From: an uncultured Clostridia bacterium
GTDB taxonomy: Bacteria > Bacillota > Clostridia > Christensenellales > UBA3700
Reading direction: 5' to 3'
NCBI GenBank assembly: GCA_946623205.1
Contig: CAMOQV010000013.1
Span: forward strand, 1 to 21,900
DNA: 21,900 nt
The translations under genes and the position numbers were made by a program. Positions 14,267 through 21,900 of the stretch are shown here, one piece after another. The notes beneath the pieces were generated by a model. It was not told the origin of the DNA. It was given only the letters and a program-made list of their open reading frames with translations, and searched no databases. Every line of letters starts with the position of its first letter. The first letter of the stretch is position 1.

Positions 14267-15859
14267 TTATTCCATTTTCATTTGGTTAGCAAGCTTTATA
14301 AATACCTTTGCTGTGGCAATAACGTCACCTAAAGCTCTATGAGCTTGCTCATTTTCTACGCCATAATGTTTGCATAATTTATCTAAAGACATATATTTAT
14401 TTGAAACACCTGCATCGATTGCAAGTTTTAGTGTATCCATAATTGGATATTCGAATGAATAACCATTTTCTTTTGCATAATACTCTACGATTTTTGCATC
14501 AAAATTAACAGCATTATGTCCGACCAAAGTTGTGCCTAAAGCAAATTTTAAAAATGGCCCTATTGCGTCATCTATAATTGGTGCACTCTCAACCATATTG
14601 TCATATATCTTATTAACGTTCGAAGCGCCTTCTGGAATGTGCTCTTGAGGATCAACTAAAGTTTCAAACGTTGATACAATCTCTCCATTAACGATTTTAG
14701 CTGCGCCAATTTCAACTATCTTTGGAATTTTTCCGCCAACGATAAGACCTGTAGTTTCTAAATCAAATACAGTAAATTCCTTATCTCTTAGCATTGGACA
14801 AATATATGGAACTTCATCAAATAATGTATATTGTTTGTTATCATCTTCGTTTTTGTATAATTTTGGCTCCGGAATATTTGCTTTTTGAGTTAACTTCTTT
14901 AAGAACGCAAACTTGTTTTTTGTACCTTCCATATCAATTTCACAATTTGAAATATTTCTAATAAACATATTTAACGAATTGTTAAAATTGCTTTGAACAA
15001 TTTCACCATTAACAACAATAGATTGGCCTGCTTTTAGTTTATCTGCTTGAGACTTTGTAGCCGTTGCTCTTTTTACAAAATACAAACAATGCATAACACA
15101 ATCTAATGGGTCCTTTATATCTATGATATAAAATAATCTAGATTTATTATCCTTTTTAGAGTTATATGTTTTCTTTTCAATGTTTATAATATACCCACAA
15201 GTTGTAGCCTCTAAAACTGGTTTTTTAAATCTATTTACGGCCATAGGTGGATCCGCAATATATGTACCAACAACTGGAAGACCACGCTTATATAATATCA
15301 AACCATCATCAACGTATTTTGTGGCGTGATTTAATTTAAATTCTTCTGTTTCGGGCATTTTTATTGATTTAAACTTTATAAAGTTTTTAGCGCTATATTT
15401 TGAGTCCAAATACTCAATTAAGCTTTCACCTACGCCTTTATTTTGACAATAATAATAAATTGTTTCATCAACAGGAATTGTTATTTGAACAACATCACCA
15501 TTTATAGAAACAGCAATATCTTTTGCAAAATACTTCCCGTCAAACAGTTTTAAATACTTTTCTCTTATGTAATCACTAACCAATCTTGTAACTACTTGAG
15601 GAATTAGTTGAATTTTGTCGTATTTAAAATGGAATACAACATTTGATGGGAACATAGATATAACTGCATTTTCAATTTCAGCCTTTATATCATTATTAAA
15701 CTTTTCAGGATCATTATATATTTCATATGGAACGACAAACGTAATAGTTAAAGAAACAGTTTTTGTTTCTTCATTTTTTTGCGTTTTAATATCGTCAACT
15801 CTAAGGTATGAAAACTTGTTTTCAGTAACCTTATTAAATTCAGTTAGGAATTTATCCAT
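14267..15859 (-). CDS. PolC-like exonuclease lacking PHP and polymerase domains
   Basis: 530-residue protein at the normal locus of polC (after ispG). Residues about 1-205 resemble the N-terminal region of PolC in general character only. Residues 212-310 fit an OB fold (EATTCGYIINIEKKTYN to NMFIRNISNCEID). Residues 362-530 are a complete DEDDh exonuclease: FDLETTG (Asp366, Glu368), VGHNAVNFD (Asp454) and HRALGD (His507, Asp512). In B. subtilis PolC (about 1,437 residues) part of the PHP domain precedes the exonuclease, with the rest of PHP and the polymerase after it; all of that is absent here. A linker at 311-360 contains QYTLF (343-347), a candidate beta-clamp-binding motif. The ATG overlaps the ispG end by 8 bases without a close ribosome site, so it is probably coupled. 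It likely trims DNA 3' ends, perhaps as proofreader in trans. Confidence 0.85.
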   Translation of the reverse strand: MDKFLTEFNKVTENKFSYLRVDDIKTQKNEETKTVSLTITFVVPYEIYNDPEKFNNDIKAEIENAVISMFPSNVVFHFKYDKIQLIPQVVTRLVSDYIREKYLKLFDGKYFAKDIAVSINGDVVQITIPVDETIYYYCQNKGVGESLIEYLDSKYSAKNFIKFKSIKMPETEEFKLNHATKYVDDGLILYKRGLPVVGTYIADPPMAVNRFKKPVLEATTCGYIINIEKKTYNSKKDNKSRLFYIIDIKDPLDCVMHCLYFVKRATATKSQADKLKAGQSIVVNGEIVQSNFNNSLNMFIRNISNCEIDMEGTKNKFAFLKKLTQKANIPEPKLYKNEDDNKQYTLFDEVPYICPMLRDKEFTVFDLETTGLIVGGKIPKIVEIGAAKIVNGEIVSTFETLVDPQEHIPEGASNVNKIYDNMVESAPIIDDAIGPFLKFALGTTLVGHNAVNFDAKIVEYYAKENGYSFEYPIMDTLKLAIDAGVSNKYMSLDKLCKHYGVENEQAHRALGDVIATAKVFIKLANQMKME

Positions 15860-16889
15860 TGAAATTATCTACAAGCTCCTTAAGTTTTTCTAATATTTGG
15901 TCATTTTTAACAATTTCTAATTGTTTTCCATCTTTAAATATAACGGATTTTTCCTTTCCTCCGGCAACGCCAAAGTCTGCGCCTTCAGATTCTCCAATTC
16001 CATTTACTATACAGCCCATAACAGCTATTTTAATATTCTTATTTATTGTTCTTGCATACTCTTCAATTTTATTTGCATATTCTTGAACATTTATTTCTGT
16101 TCTTCCGCAAGTTGGACAAGAAACAATTTCAACATATGGTTTATTATATAAATTGCAAGCTTTTAAAATATTTTGAGCTGCATATATCTCTTTTATTGGA
16201 GTATCCGTTAAAGATACACGAATTGTATCCCCAATTCCATCTGCTAACAAGCCACCAATGCCTATGGCATTTTTGATCAAACCTTGTGTATATGTACCGG
16301 CTTCTGTAACGCCAATATGTAATGGATATGGTAATAATTCGTGAATTCTTCTATATGCTTTAATCATATTAAATACATTTGAAGATTTACATGAAATGAC
16401 AATATCATCAAAATTGTTATCTTCAAGCAAATGAACGTGTTCTAGTACACTTTTTACCATCCCATCAACTTGATTTAAATGCTTGAACTTTTTATCTAAA
16501 GAACCACCATTAACACCAATTCTAATTGGAATGTTTCTTTCTTTTAGATAGCTTGCTAAATACTTTACCTTATCTAATGAGCCAATATTTCCTGGGTTAA
16601 TTCTAATTTTTGCTGCGCCATTATCTGCAGCCAAAAGTGCCAAATCTGATGAAAAATGAATATCTGCAACAACTGGAATATGAACACCTTTAACTATCTC
16701 TTTTAAAGCAAATGCACTTTCTTTATCTGGAACAGTACATCTTACTAATTCACAACCAGCTTTTTCTAGTTCAAGAATTTGAGCAATTGTTGCATCAATA
16801 TTTGCAGTTTTAGTATTAGTCATTGATTGAACAATGATATCTTTATCTCCAATTACTAAATTCTTTACTCTTACTTTCTTTTCACTCAT
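15852..16889 (-). CDS. ispG: 4-hydroxy-3-methylbut-2-enyl diphosphate synthase (flavodoxin/ferredoxin)
   Basis: Converts 2-C-methyl-erythritol 2,4-cyclodiphosphate to HMBPP in the MEP isoprenoid pathway, using a 4Fe-4S cluster. 345 residues, the short bacterial form. The N-terminal TIM barrel shows QSMTNTKTAN, PVVADIHFS, KIRINPGNIG and RIGVNGGSL. The C-terminal cluster domain shows SCPTCGRTE (Cys258, Cys261) and MGCIVNGIGE (Cys293, Glu300), so all three cluster cysteines and the fourth ligand Glu are present. GGGGT precedes the ATG by 5 bases. Three bases separate it from rseP. With dxr in the same operon it gives two MEP steps; the rest are not in the window. Confidence 0.96.
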   Translation of the reverse strand: MSEKKVRVKNLVIGDKDIIVQSMTNTKTANIDATIAQILELEKAGCELVRCTVPDKESAFALKEIVKGVHIPVVADIHFSSDLALLAADNGAAKIRINPGNIGSLDKVKYLASYLKERNIPIRIGVNGGSLDKKFKHLNQVDGMVKSVLEHVHLLEDNNFDDIVISCKSSNVFNMIKAYRRIHELLPYPLHIGVTEAGTYTQGLIKNAIGIGGLLADGIGDTIRVSLTDTPIKEIYAAQNILKACNLYNKPYVEIVSCPTCGRTEINVQEYANKIEEYARTINKNIKIAVMGCIVNGIGESEGADFGVAGGKEKSVIFKDGKQLEIVKNDQILEKLKELVDNFNG

Positions 16890-16892
16890 ACT

Positions 16893-17993
16893 TTACCCCA
16901 AAAAATGTACTAAATCTAACGTGACGGCAAGCAATACTAATACTACTAAACCCGCCAAATTTATAATAGCTTCAATTTTTCTATTGTTAGGTTTTCTCCT
17001 AATCCACTCTACTATACAGAATATAATTCTGCAACCATCTAATGCAGGAAATGGTAGTAGATTCATAATACCAATCGATACAGATAGGACACAAAAGCCA
17101 TACATTACTGCCATAAATCCATTTGATGCTAATTGAGAAAGGACTGATATTGCAGTAATAGTTCCTCCCATATTTTCAGAAACTTTAGCTGCACCTGTGA
17201 AAATTGAGCCAAATGTTCTAAATATTAAAGCAACCTCTTCACCTGCAAACACAAAAGAATGACCAATTGACTTAAAAAATGGTATTTTAACTTGTTCATA
17301 TGTAACAGAAACACCTAATCCAACGCCATGCATATGTTTTGTTTCTCCATCTGGTTGAATTAAATCTCCATCATATTCAGCTAAATGAATATTTAAATCT
17401 TGATATTCCCCATTTCTAACTATAGTTACAACGACATCTTCCTTGTCTTTTAACATGTCTTTCATTCTTGCAGGATTAGAAAGCGAATAAACATATTTAC
17501 CATCTATCTGCATAATGACATCGTCTTTTTGTAATTGTTGTGTGTATGCTGAATCTACATAATCATAAGTAACATATACTTTAGGTACAAATTCTCCAAA
17601 TACGCTAAAGAATATGGATACAAATATAATTGCCGTTAAAAAGTTCATAAAAGCGCCAGAAAATAGCACAATTATTCTTTGCCAAGCAGGCTTAGAATTA
17701 AATGCACCTGGATCTTCAGCATCGTCCTCATCTTCCCCTTTAAATTGACAATATCCACCAAGCGGAATCCAGCGAAGTGAGAATTTTTCTCCAGTTTCTT
17801 TATTTACTTTTTGGAAAATTTTTGGTCCAAAACCAATTGAATACTCTAAAATCGTAAAGTGAAATAACTTTCCTGCAGCATAGTGGCCAGCTTCATGGAC
17901 TACAATCATAACCATCAAGCATAATAGCGCTACAACTATATAGCCAATCCATTGCAAAACTTCTACAAAAGATACTGCAGCTAAAAATATCAT
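16893..17993 (-). CDS. rseP: Site-2 zinc metalloprotease RseP/RasP
   Basis: Intramembrane protease that cuts transmembrane anti-sigma factors and signal-peptide remnants. 366 residues. First membrane helix at about 12-35 holds the zinc site HEAGH (His33, Glu34, His37). A cytosol/membrane loop with KVNKETGEKFSLRWIPLGGY follows, then a helix near 108-130 and a PDZ domain (about 135-215). Further membrane segments carry the NLLPFPALDG motif (Asp319 as third zinc ligand). The family usually has LDGG; here it is LDGC, a mild change next to the ligand. The ATG overlaps the dxr stop (ATGA). Placement between dxr and ispG is normal for Clostridia. Confidence 0.95.
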   Translation of the reverse strand: MIFLAAVSFVEVLQWIGYIVVALLCLMVMIVVHEAGHYAAGKLFHFTILEYSIGFGPKIFQKVNKETGEKFSLRWIPLGGYCQFKGEDEDDAEDPGAFNSKPAWQRIIVLFSGAFMNFLTAIIFVSIFFSVFGEFVPKVYVTYDYVDSAYTQQLQKDDVIMQIDGKYVYSLSNPARMKDMLKDKEDVVVTIVRNGEYQDLNIHLAEYDGDLIQPDGETKHMHGVGLGVSVTYEQVKIPFFKSIGHSFVFAGEEVALIFRTFGSIFTGAAKVSENMGGTITAISVLSQLASNGFMAVMYGFCVLSVSIGIMNLLPFPALDGCRIIFCIVEWIRRKPNNRKIEAIINLAGLVVLVLLAVTLDLVHFLG

Positions 17994-19120
17994 ATACTCT
18001 TCTTAATAAACTCCCTTACATCATAATCGACTCTTTGAATATTAAATAAAGACAATTTATCTTCGCATTTAAATTTATCAAGAGCTTTTTGAATATAATC
18101 GGAAATATCATAGAATCCAATTTTATCTTGAATATATAACTGAACTAATTCTTCATTTGCAGCATTCATAATTGTTGGTTGAAGCCCACGATTGCTTGCT
18201 ACGTCCAAAGCTATCTTTAAACATGGGAATGTTTCTAAATCTACATCTTCAAAATGAAGTGTTAAATCCTTAAAAGATAATGGAGTAAATAGATGTTCTC
18301 CTCTTTTTGGATAATTTAGAGCAACTTGGATTGGCAACTTCATATCTGGATAAGATAATTGGCCAATTATAGAGCCATCTTTATATTGAATCATACTATG
18401 TATGATACTTTCCTTATGAACAACAATTTCGATGTCTTTTGGGGCCATATTGAAAAGATGCATAGCTTCAATTACTTCAAGTCCCTTGTTCATTAGCGTA
18501 GCACTATCAATAGTAACCTTGTTGCCCATATTCCAAGTTGGATGCTTTAGTGCATCTACCGCTTTTAATTTCTTAATTTCATCTTTAGTTTTTCCTCTAA
18601 AAGCACCACCAGATGCTGTTAAAAGAATCTTTTCAATCTTTTTATCTACATCAAAATCTAAACATTGCCAAATTGCAGAATGTTCACTATCTACAGGTAA
18701 TATAGAAACATTGTTCTCTTTTGCGAGTTTCATAACAATATCTCCACCTGTAACTAATGTTTCTTTATTTGCTAGCGCAATATTTGTACCAAATTTTATA
18801 GCAGTAATTGTTGGTGATAAACCTTCAATTCCAACTAATGAATTAAGGAGAATATCACATTCTATTGTGCAAAGGCTTGTTATAGCCATATCCCCGTCAA
18901 ATAAAGTATAGTCTCCCTTTGGTAAACGAGCTGCTGCCTTTTCATCAGATACAGCCACATATTTTGGTTTAAATTCTTGAATTTGTTTTTGTAATAGCAA
19001 AATATTTGAATTACATGCAAGTCCAACAACTTCAAAATCGTCTTTATACTCTCTTATTACATCAAGAGTTTGAGTTCCAATAGATCCGGTTGATCCAAGT
19101 ATAATAATTCTCTTTTTCAT
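17990..19120 (-). CDS. dxr: 1-deoxy-D-xylulose 5-phosphate reductoisomerase
   Basis: Second step of the MEP pathway: NADPH-dependent rearrangement and reduction of DXP to MEP; the target of fosmidomycin. 376 residues. NADPH site ILGSTGSIGTQTLDVI (7-22), LANKETLV (116-123), metal ligands Asp144 and Glu146 in PVDSEHSAIWQ, LTASGGAFRG, the HPTWNMGNKVTIDSATLMNK flexible loop, and Glu215 as the third metal ligand. The C-terminal helical domain is complete. One base separates it from cdsA; the TGA stop overlaps the rseP start. Confidence 0.97.
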   Translation of the reverse strand: MKKRIIILGSTGSIGTQTLDVIREYKDDFEVVGLACNSNILLLQKQIQEFKPKYVAVSDEKAAARLPKGDYTLFDGDMAITSLCTIECDILLNSLVGIEGLSPTITAIKFGTNIALANKETLVTGGDIVMKLAKENNVSILPVDSEHSAIWQCLDFDVDKKIEKILLTASGGAFRGKTKDEIKKLKAVDALKHPTWNMGNKVTIDSATLMNKGLEVIEAMHLFNMAPKDIEIVVHKESIIHSMIQYKDGSIIGQLSYPDMKLPIQVALNYPKRGEHLFTPLSFKDLTLHFEDVDLETFPCLKIALDVASNRGLQPTIMNAANEELVQLYIQDKIGFYDISDYIQKALDKFKCEDKLSLFNIQRVDYDVREFIKKSI

Positions 19121-19121
19121 T

Positions 19122-19979
19122 TTAAATCCTTGTAATTATCTCTATAAAGCACAATACAACAGGAATTGTTACGATAACGCTATCTAATCTATCCATGAAT
19201 CCACCATGGCCTGGGAAAATGTTACCATAATCTTTAATACCTGCTTTTCTTTTAATCCAAGAAGCAATTAAATCTCCGATTTCGCTAATTGGACCAGCAA
19301 CAATACCAAGTGCAATATATATTAATGCAGATTTCCAATACTCATCAGTTAAACTAAATTCAGATACATAATTGAATGATGCAAACAAGTTTGTTACGTC
19401 AAATAGCACAAATACTAATAATGCGCCTATAATTGCCCCAATAACGCCACCAATTGCGCCAGCAATAGTCTTTTTCGGACTTATCTCCGGACACAACTTC
19501 TTGTTGCCCAAAAATCTTCCTGTAAAATATGCAAGTGTATCTGTAAACACTGGAATAAATACAGTTAATATAATTGCATATAATCCAAGGTCTAAATTGT
19601 TCATTATAATCAATAAAGCTAAAGGCAATACTGGATAGAACAATATAAATATTGTTGCAAAAATATCTTTTAATTCATATTTATGATCAAATGTGAAAAT
19701 TGCTAATGCAATTAATACAAATGCTGTTATAGATAATGCAAGTCCTAGATAACTTGTAAAATATGTAACCACTGCTATAACTAAAGCAGCTATCATATCT
19801 AGAATCATCATTGTCTTATATTCAGCTTTCTTTAGTGCATCACACATTTCATATGTAGCAGCAACCATCAATACAGTCACAAATCCAGCCAAAATTGCAG
19901 GATGAATTTGTCTTAATCCCAAGATAAAGCCAAACACTACTACAATCATAACTGTTGCTGTTAATATTCTTTTTAGCAT
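19122..19979 (-). CDS. cdsA: Phosphatidate cytidylyltransferase (CDP-diglyceride synthase)
   Basis: Integral membrane enzyme that makes CDP-diacylglycerol from phosphatidate and CTP, the entry point to phospholipids. 285 residues with about eight hydrophobic segments, the first at residues 5-21. Signature elements: VFTDTLAYFTGRFLGNK, SPKKT (167-171) followed by AGAIGG, SEIGDLIASWIKRKAGIKD, and GHGGFMDRLDS (257-267) with the catalytic Asp residues. The ATG shares a base with the uppS stop (TAATG). Standard neighbour of uppS and dxr. Confidence 0.95.
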   Translation of the reverse strand: MLKRILTATVMIVVVFGFILGLRQIHPAILAGFVTVLMVAATYEMCDALKKAEYKTMMILDMIAALVIAVVTYFTSYLGLALSITAFVLIALAIFTFDHKYELKDIFATIFILFYPVLPLALLIIMNNLDLGLYAIILTVFIPVFTDTLAYFTGRFLGNKKLCPEISPKKTIAGAIGGVIGAIIGALLVFVLFDVTNLFASFNYVSEFSLTDEYWKSALIYIALGIVAGPISEIGDLIASWIKRKAGIKDYGNIFPGHGGFMDRLDSVIVTIPVVLCFIEIITRI

Positions 19980-20668
19980 TATTTTATATCTCCAAATCTA
20001 CGATTTCTTTTTGAATATTCTTCAATTATATAATCAATTTCTTTTTCTGACATATCTGGCCAAAGAGTATCTATAAACAAAAATTCACTATAAGCTAATT
20101 GCCATAGCATGAAATTAGATATTCTTTCCTCGCCTGATGTTCTAACAATAATATCTGGATCTGGAAGACCGGCTGTATACATACAATCTGATAGCATTTG
20201 CTCGTCGATTTTATTAATTCCAGATTGTAAGATATAATTTACCGCATTAACAATTTCTTGTCTTCCACCATAGTTAATGGCAATATTTACTATCATTCCA
20301 GTATTATTTTTTGCACTATCTGTTATTTGCTTTAAAGCATCTTGTGTCGTTTTAGGCAATAATGATAAATCGCCCATACATATTACTCGATAGTTTTTAT
20401 CGACATATTTTTTTAATTCTTTTTCTGCAAAATTCTCAACTAATTTGAAAATTGCATTTATCTCGTCTTGAGGACGTTTCCAATTTTCTGTTGAAAAAGC
20501 ATAAAAAGAACACACCTCTACGCCTCTTGCCTGACAAGTTTCAATAACTGTCTTTAGTGCTTCGACGCCAGCCTTATGCCCAGCCTTTCTAGGAAGCGCT
20601 CTTTTTTTAGCCCATCTTCCGTTGCCGTCCATAATAAATGCGATGTGTTTTGGTATCTTTATATCCAT
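19979..20668 (-). CDS. uppS: Undecaprenyl diphosphate synthase (isoprenyl transferase)
   Basis: Builds the C55 lipid carrier for peptidoglycan and wall polymers by adding isopentenyl units to farnesyl diphosphate. 229 residues, slightly short. Active-site motif HIAFIMDGNGRWAKKR contains Asp14. FYAFSTENWKRP follows, then DPDIIVRTSGEERISNFMLW and AYSEFLFIDTLWPD, all conserved. The ribosome site is weak (AGAAGA). It is 79 bases downstream of frr; the gap holds a hairpin at 20686-20714. Confidence 0.95.
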   Translation of the reverse strand: MDIKIPKHIAFIMDGNGRWAKKRALPRKAGHKAGVEALKTVIETCQARGVEVCSFYAFSTENWKRPQDEINAIFKLVENFAEKELKKYVDKNYRVICMGDLSLLPKTTQDALKQITDSAKNNTGMIVNIAINYGGRQEIVNAVNYILQSGINKIDEQMLSDCMYTAGLPDPDIIVRTSGEERISNFMLWQLAYSEFLFIDTLWPDMSEKEIDYIIEEYSKRNRRFGDIK

Positions 20669-20685
20669 AGTCTTCTTAAAGCAAT

Positions 20686-20714
20686 GACAAGCCGTGATAA
20701 ATCGCCAGCTTGTC
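20686..20714 (+). terminator. Hairpin between frr and uppS, terminator-shaped on the plus strand
   Basis: GACAAGC (20686-20692) and GCTTGTC (20708-20714) form a perfect 7-bp stem; inner bases can add four more pairs around a UAAA loop in the plus-strand RNA. A T-rich run (GAATTTTGTTTTT) follows on the plus strand, so it is terminator-like in the antisense direction. On the minus strand there is no U-tract, so frr-uppS readthrough should not be blocked; it may be an RNA-processing or stability element instead. Confidence 0.45.
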
Positions 20715-20747
20715 GAATTTTGTTTTTATAGTTAAAAAACGAAAAGC

Positions 20748-21320
20748 TTATACGCTCATTATTTCGTCTTCTTTGTCCTTTGTTAATTTGTCGATTCTAT
20801 CAATAGCTTGAGAAACGTTCTTATCTACGTCCTTTTCAAGTGTTGCTTGTTCATCTTCTGAAATTAACTTATCTTTGTTTAGATTCTTTAAAGCTGTATT
20901 AGCATCACGTCTTGCGTTTCTAATTTGAATCTTAATATTTTCTGCTGCAGCCTTAACTTGCTTTGCAAGTTCCTTTCTTCTTTCAGCTGTTAATTCTGGG
21001 AATATTAATCTGATATTCTTTCCATCGTTTGTAGGATTAATACCGATGTTTGCAGCTAAAATTGCCTTTTCTACGCTCTTTAGTGCACTTTGATCCCAAA
21101 CTGAAATCATAAGGATTCTAGCTTCTGGAACTGTTACATTACCAACTTGCTTAATTGGAGTTGGTGTTCCATAGTAATCTACCATTATCTTATCTAAAAT
21201 ATGTGGATTAGCACGACCTGCTTTCATTTCATTAAATTCTCTTAATAAAGCATCTGTACTTTTATTGATTTTTTCATCAAGAGTATCAAAAACTTCTAAT
21301 ACTTCTATACTATCAAGCAT
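20748..21320 (-). CDS. frr: Ribosome recycling factor
   Basis: Splits post-termination ribosomes together with EF-G. 190 residues from the ATG at 21320, supported by AAGGAG seven bases upstream; an upstream in-frame start at 21359 overlaps the promoter. The family core is clear: LREFNEMKAGRANPHILDKI, VDYYGTPTPIKQVGNVTVPE, IGINPTNDGKNIRLIFPELT, ERRKELAKQVKAAAENIKIQ and IRNARRDANTALKNL. First gene of the frr-uppS-cdsA-dxr-rseP-ispG transcript. pyrH, tsf and rpsB, which usually precede frr, are not adjacent here. Confidence 0.96.
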   Translation of the reverse strand: MLDSIEVLEVFDTLDEKINKSTDALLREFNEMKAGRANPHILDKIMVDYYGTPTPIKQVGNVTVPEARILMISVWDQSALKSVEKAILAANIGINPTNDGKNIRLIFPELTAERRKELAKQVKAAAENIKIQIRNARRDANTALKNLNKDKLISEDEQATLEKDVDKNVSQAIDRIDKLTKDKEDEIMSV

Positions 21321-21349
21321 AAATTTTCTCCTTAATATTTGATAGAAAT

Positions 21350-21378
21350 AGTATAACAAACATATAAAAGTTTTACAA
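21350..21378 (-). promoter_or_regulatory. Promoter for the frr-uppS-cdsA-dxr-rseP-ispG operon
   Basis: Minus strand: -35 TTGTAA (21378-21373), 17-base spacer, extended -10 TGT-TATACT (21355-21350). Start point near 21343 leaves a leader of about 23 bases holding AAGGAG. Confidence 0.75.
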
Positions 21379-21412
21379 TATTTAAATATTAAATAATATA
21401 GGTTGGGAAAAA

Positions 21413-21900
21413 CTACTTAACTTGAACAAGCTCCGTATAATATTGTCTCAAAATATATGATGGATATTTATTGGCAAATATAACTACAATTTTATACGTT
21501 CCTCTTTCTAAATTCGAAACGCTCATTTGATCTTGGTTTGTAGAATAATATATGCATTTATCTTCACTATTTAAAACTTTTACTGAATAATATGTATCAG
21601 ATGTAGTTAGATTAATAGTTGAATTTTCGCTAGAAATATTAATTGTGTAATCCTTATCTGGCTTTTCTTCTCCATTAGTAACTACGCCACCACTAATAGC
21701 GCTATTGTATGCTTCATTCACATATTGAACAGCGCATGTAGCTACATAAATAGCTAATTGTTCTAATTTTTGATTGTAATATGTATTGCCTAGTCCATTT
21801 TTCAAATCAGTAACAATATAATTTGAAAAATCTACATCTGCATAGTTATATTTTGGAACTGAAATTTTAATTTTAGAAACTGCACCATATGAACATTCAA
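21413..21900 (-). CDS. Unrecognised protein, C-terminal part (cut by window edge)
   Basis: The frame is open from the right edge to a TAA at 21413, so about 161 C-terminal residues are visible and the start lies outside. The TTG at 21805 is not a believable start: no ribosome site precedes it and the frame continues. The N-terminal visible half (VSKIKISVPKYNYADVDFSN and a helix LEQLAIYVATCAVQYVNEAY) is followed by a short Gly/Glu/Lys linker. A final stretch rich in Ser, Thr and Tyr alternates polar and hydrophobic residues as in a beta-sandwich (INISSENSTINLTTSD, ending GTYKIVVIFANKYPSYILRQ). The tail looks like an extracellular Ig/PPC-like module, hence a secreted or surface protein is possible, but no signal peptide can be seen. 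Not obviously related to its neighbours. No clear terminator follows it. Confidence 0.7.
   Translation of the reverse strand, partial: ECSYGAVSKIKISVPKYNYADVDFSNYIVTDLKNGLGNTYYNQKLEQLAIYVATCAVQYVNEAYNSAISGGVVTNGEEKPDKDYTINISSENSTINLTTSDTYYSVKVLNSEDKCIYYSTNQDQMSVSNLERGTYKIVVIFANKYPSYILRQYYTELVQVK

Noticed and set aside
18432..18911. Plus-strand open frame of 159 codons inside dxr
   Set aside because: Antisense to a fully conserved dxr coding region, with no promoter, ribosome site or recognisable protein.
21361..21412. Palindrome AATATTTAAATATT downstream of the right-edge gene
   Set aside because: Pure A/T, no following U-tract; likely a composition effect.

Overview
The window is AT-rich (roughly 30% GC by eye) and densely packed. 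Its protein families, gene order and strong Shine-Dalgarno sites point to a low-GC Gram-positive bacterium of the Clostridia type. All three standard stop codons are used as stops. Twenty-five of 26 genes lie on the minus strand; only a nucleoside-kinase-like gene (13319-14266) is on the plus strand. No rRNA, tRNA, CRISPR array or insertion sequence is visible, and no gene-free stretch exceeds about 175 bases.

Layout, in transcription order on the minus strand (right to left). (1) 21900-21413: end of an unrecognised, possibly secreted protein. (2) 21320-14267: frr-uppS-cdsA-dxr-rseP-ispG and then a PolC-like exonuclease. This is the conserved Firmicutes block for ribosome recycling, undecaprenyl and CDP-lipid synthesis, the MEP pathway and site-2 protease. 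At the position where polC normally sits there is only a 530-residue protein with a PolC-like N-terminus, an OB fold and an intact DEDDh exonuclease. It has no PHP or polymerase domain. (3) 14266-12653: a plus-strand P-loop nucleoside kinase whose stop codon touches the exonuclease stop, and a divergent zinc-ribbon protein with acidic repeats. (4) 12533-3941: rimP-nusA-ylxR-ylxQ-infB-rbfA-nrnA-truB-ribF plus an endonuclease-IV-like gene, i.e. the transcription/translation-factor operon with a promoter and leader hairpin. (5) 3858-2241: an M24 peptidase and efp, closed by a strong terminator. (6) 2104-1: an Asp23-family gene, nusB, folD and xseA (cut by the window edge), with a terminator-like hairpin just before nusB.

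Most genes are housekeeping. They join translation (RRF, IF2, RbfA, RimP, EF-P, TruB), transcription elongation and antitermination (NusA, NusB), one-carbon and flavin cofactors (FolD, RibF), isoprenoid and lipid-carrier supply (Dxr, IspG, UppS, CdsA), and DNA/RNA turnover (XseA, NrnA, the endonuclease-IV-like protein).

The unusual content is concentrated at 12.5-15.9 kb. There the polymerase body of polC appears to be gone and a stand-alone exonuclease remains, carrying its own candidate beta-clamp-binding peptide (QYTLF). Other points are hairpins placed just ahead of both Nus-factor genes, a probable leaderless peptidase mRNA, and the absence of spoIIIA and acc genes between efp and the Asp23 gene, which suggests a non-sporulating lineage.
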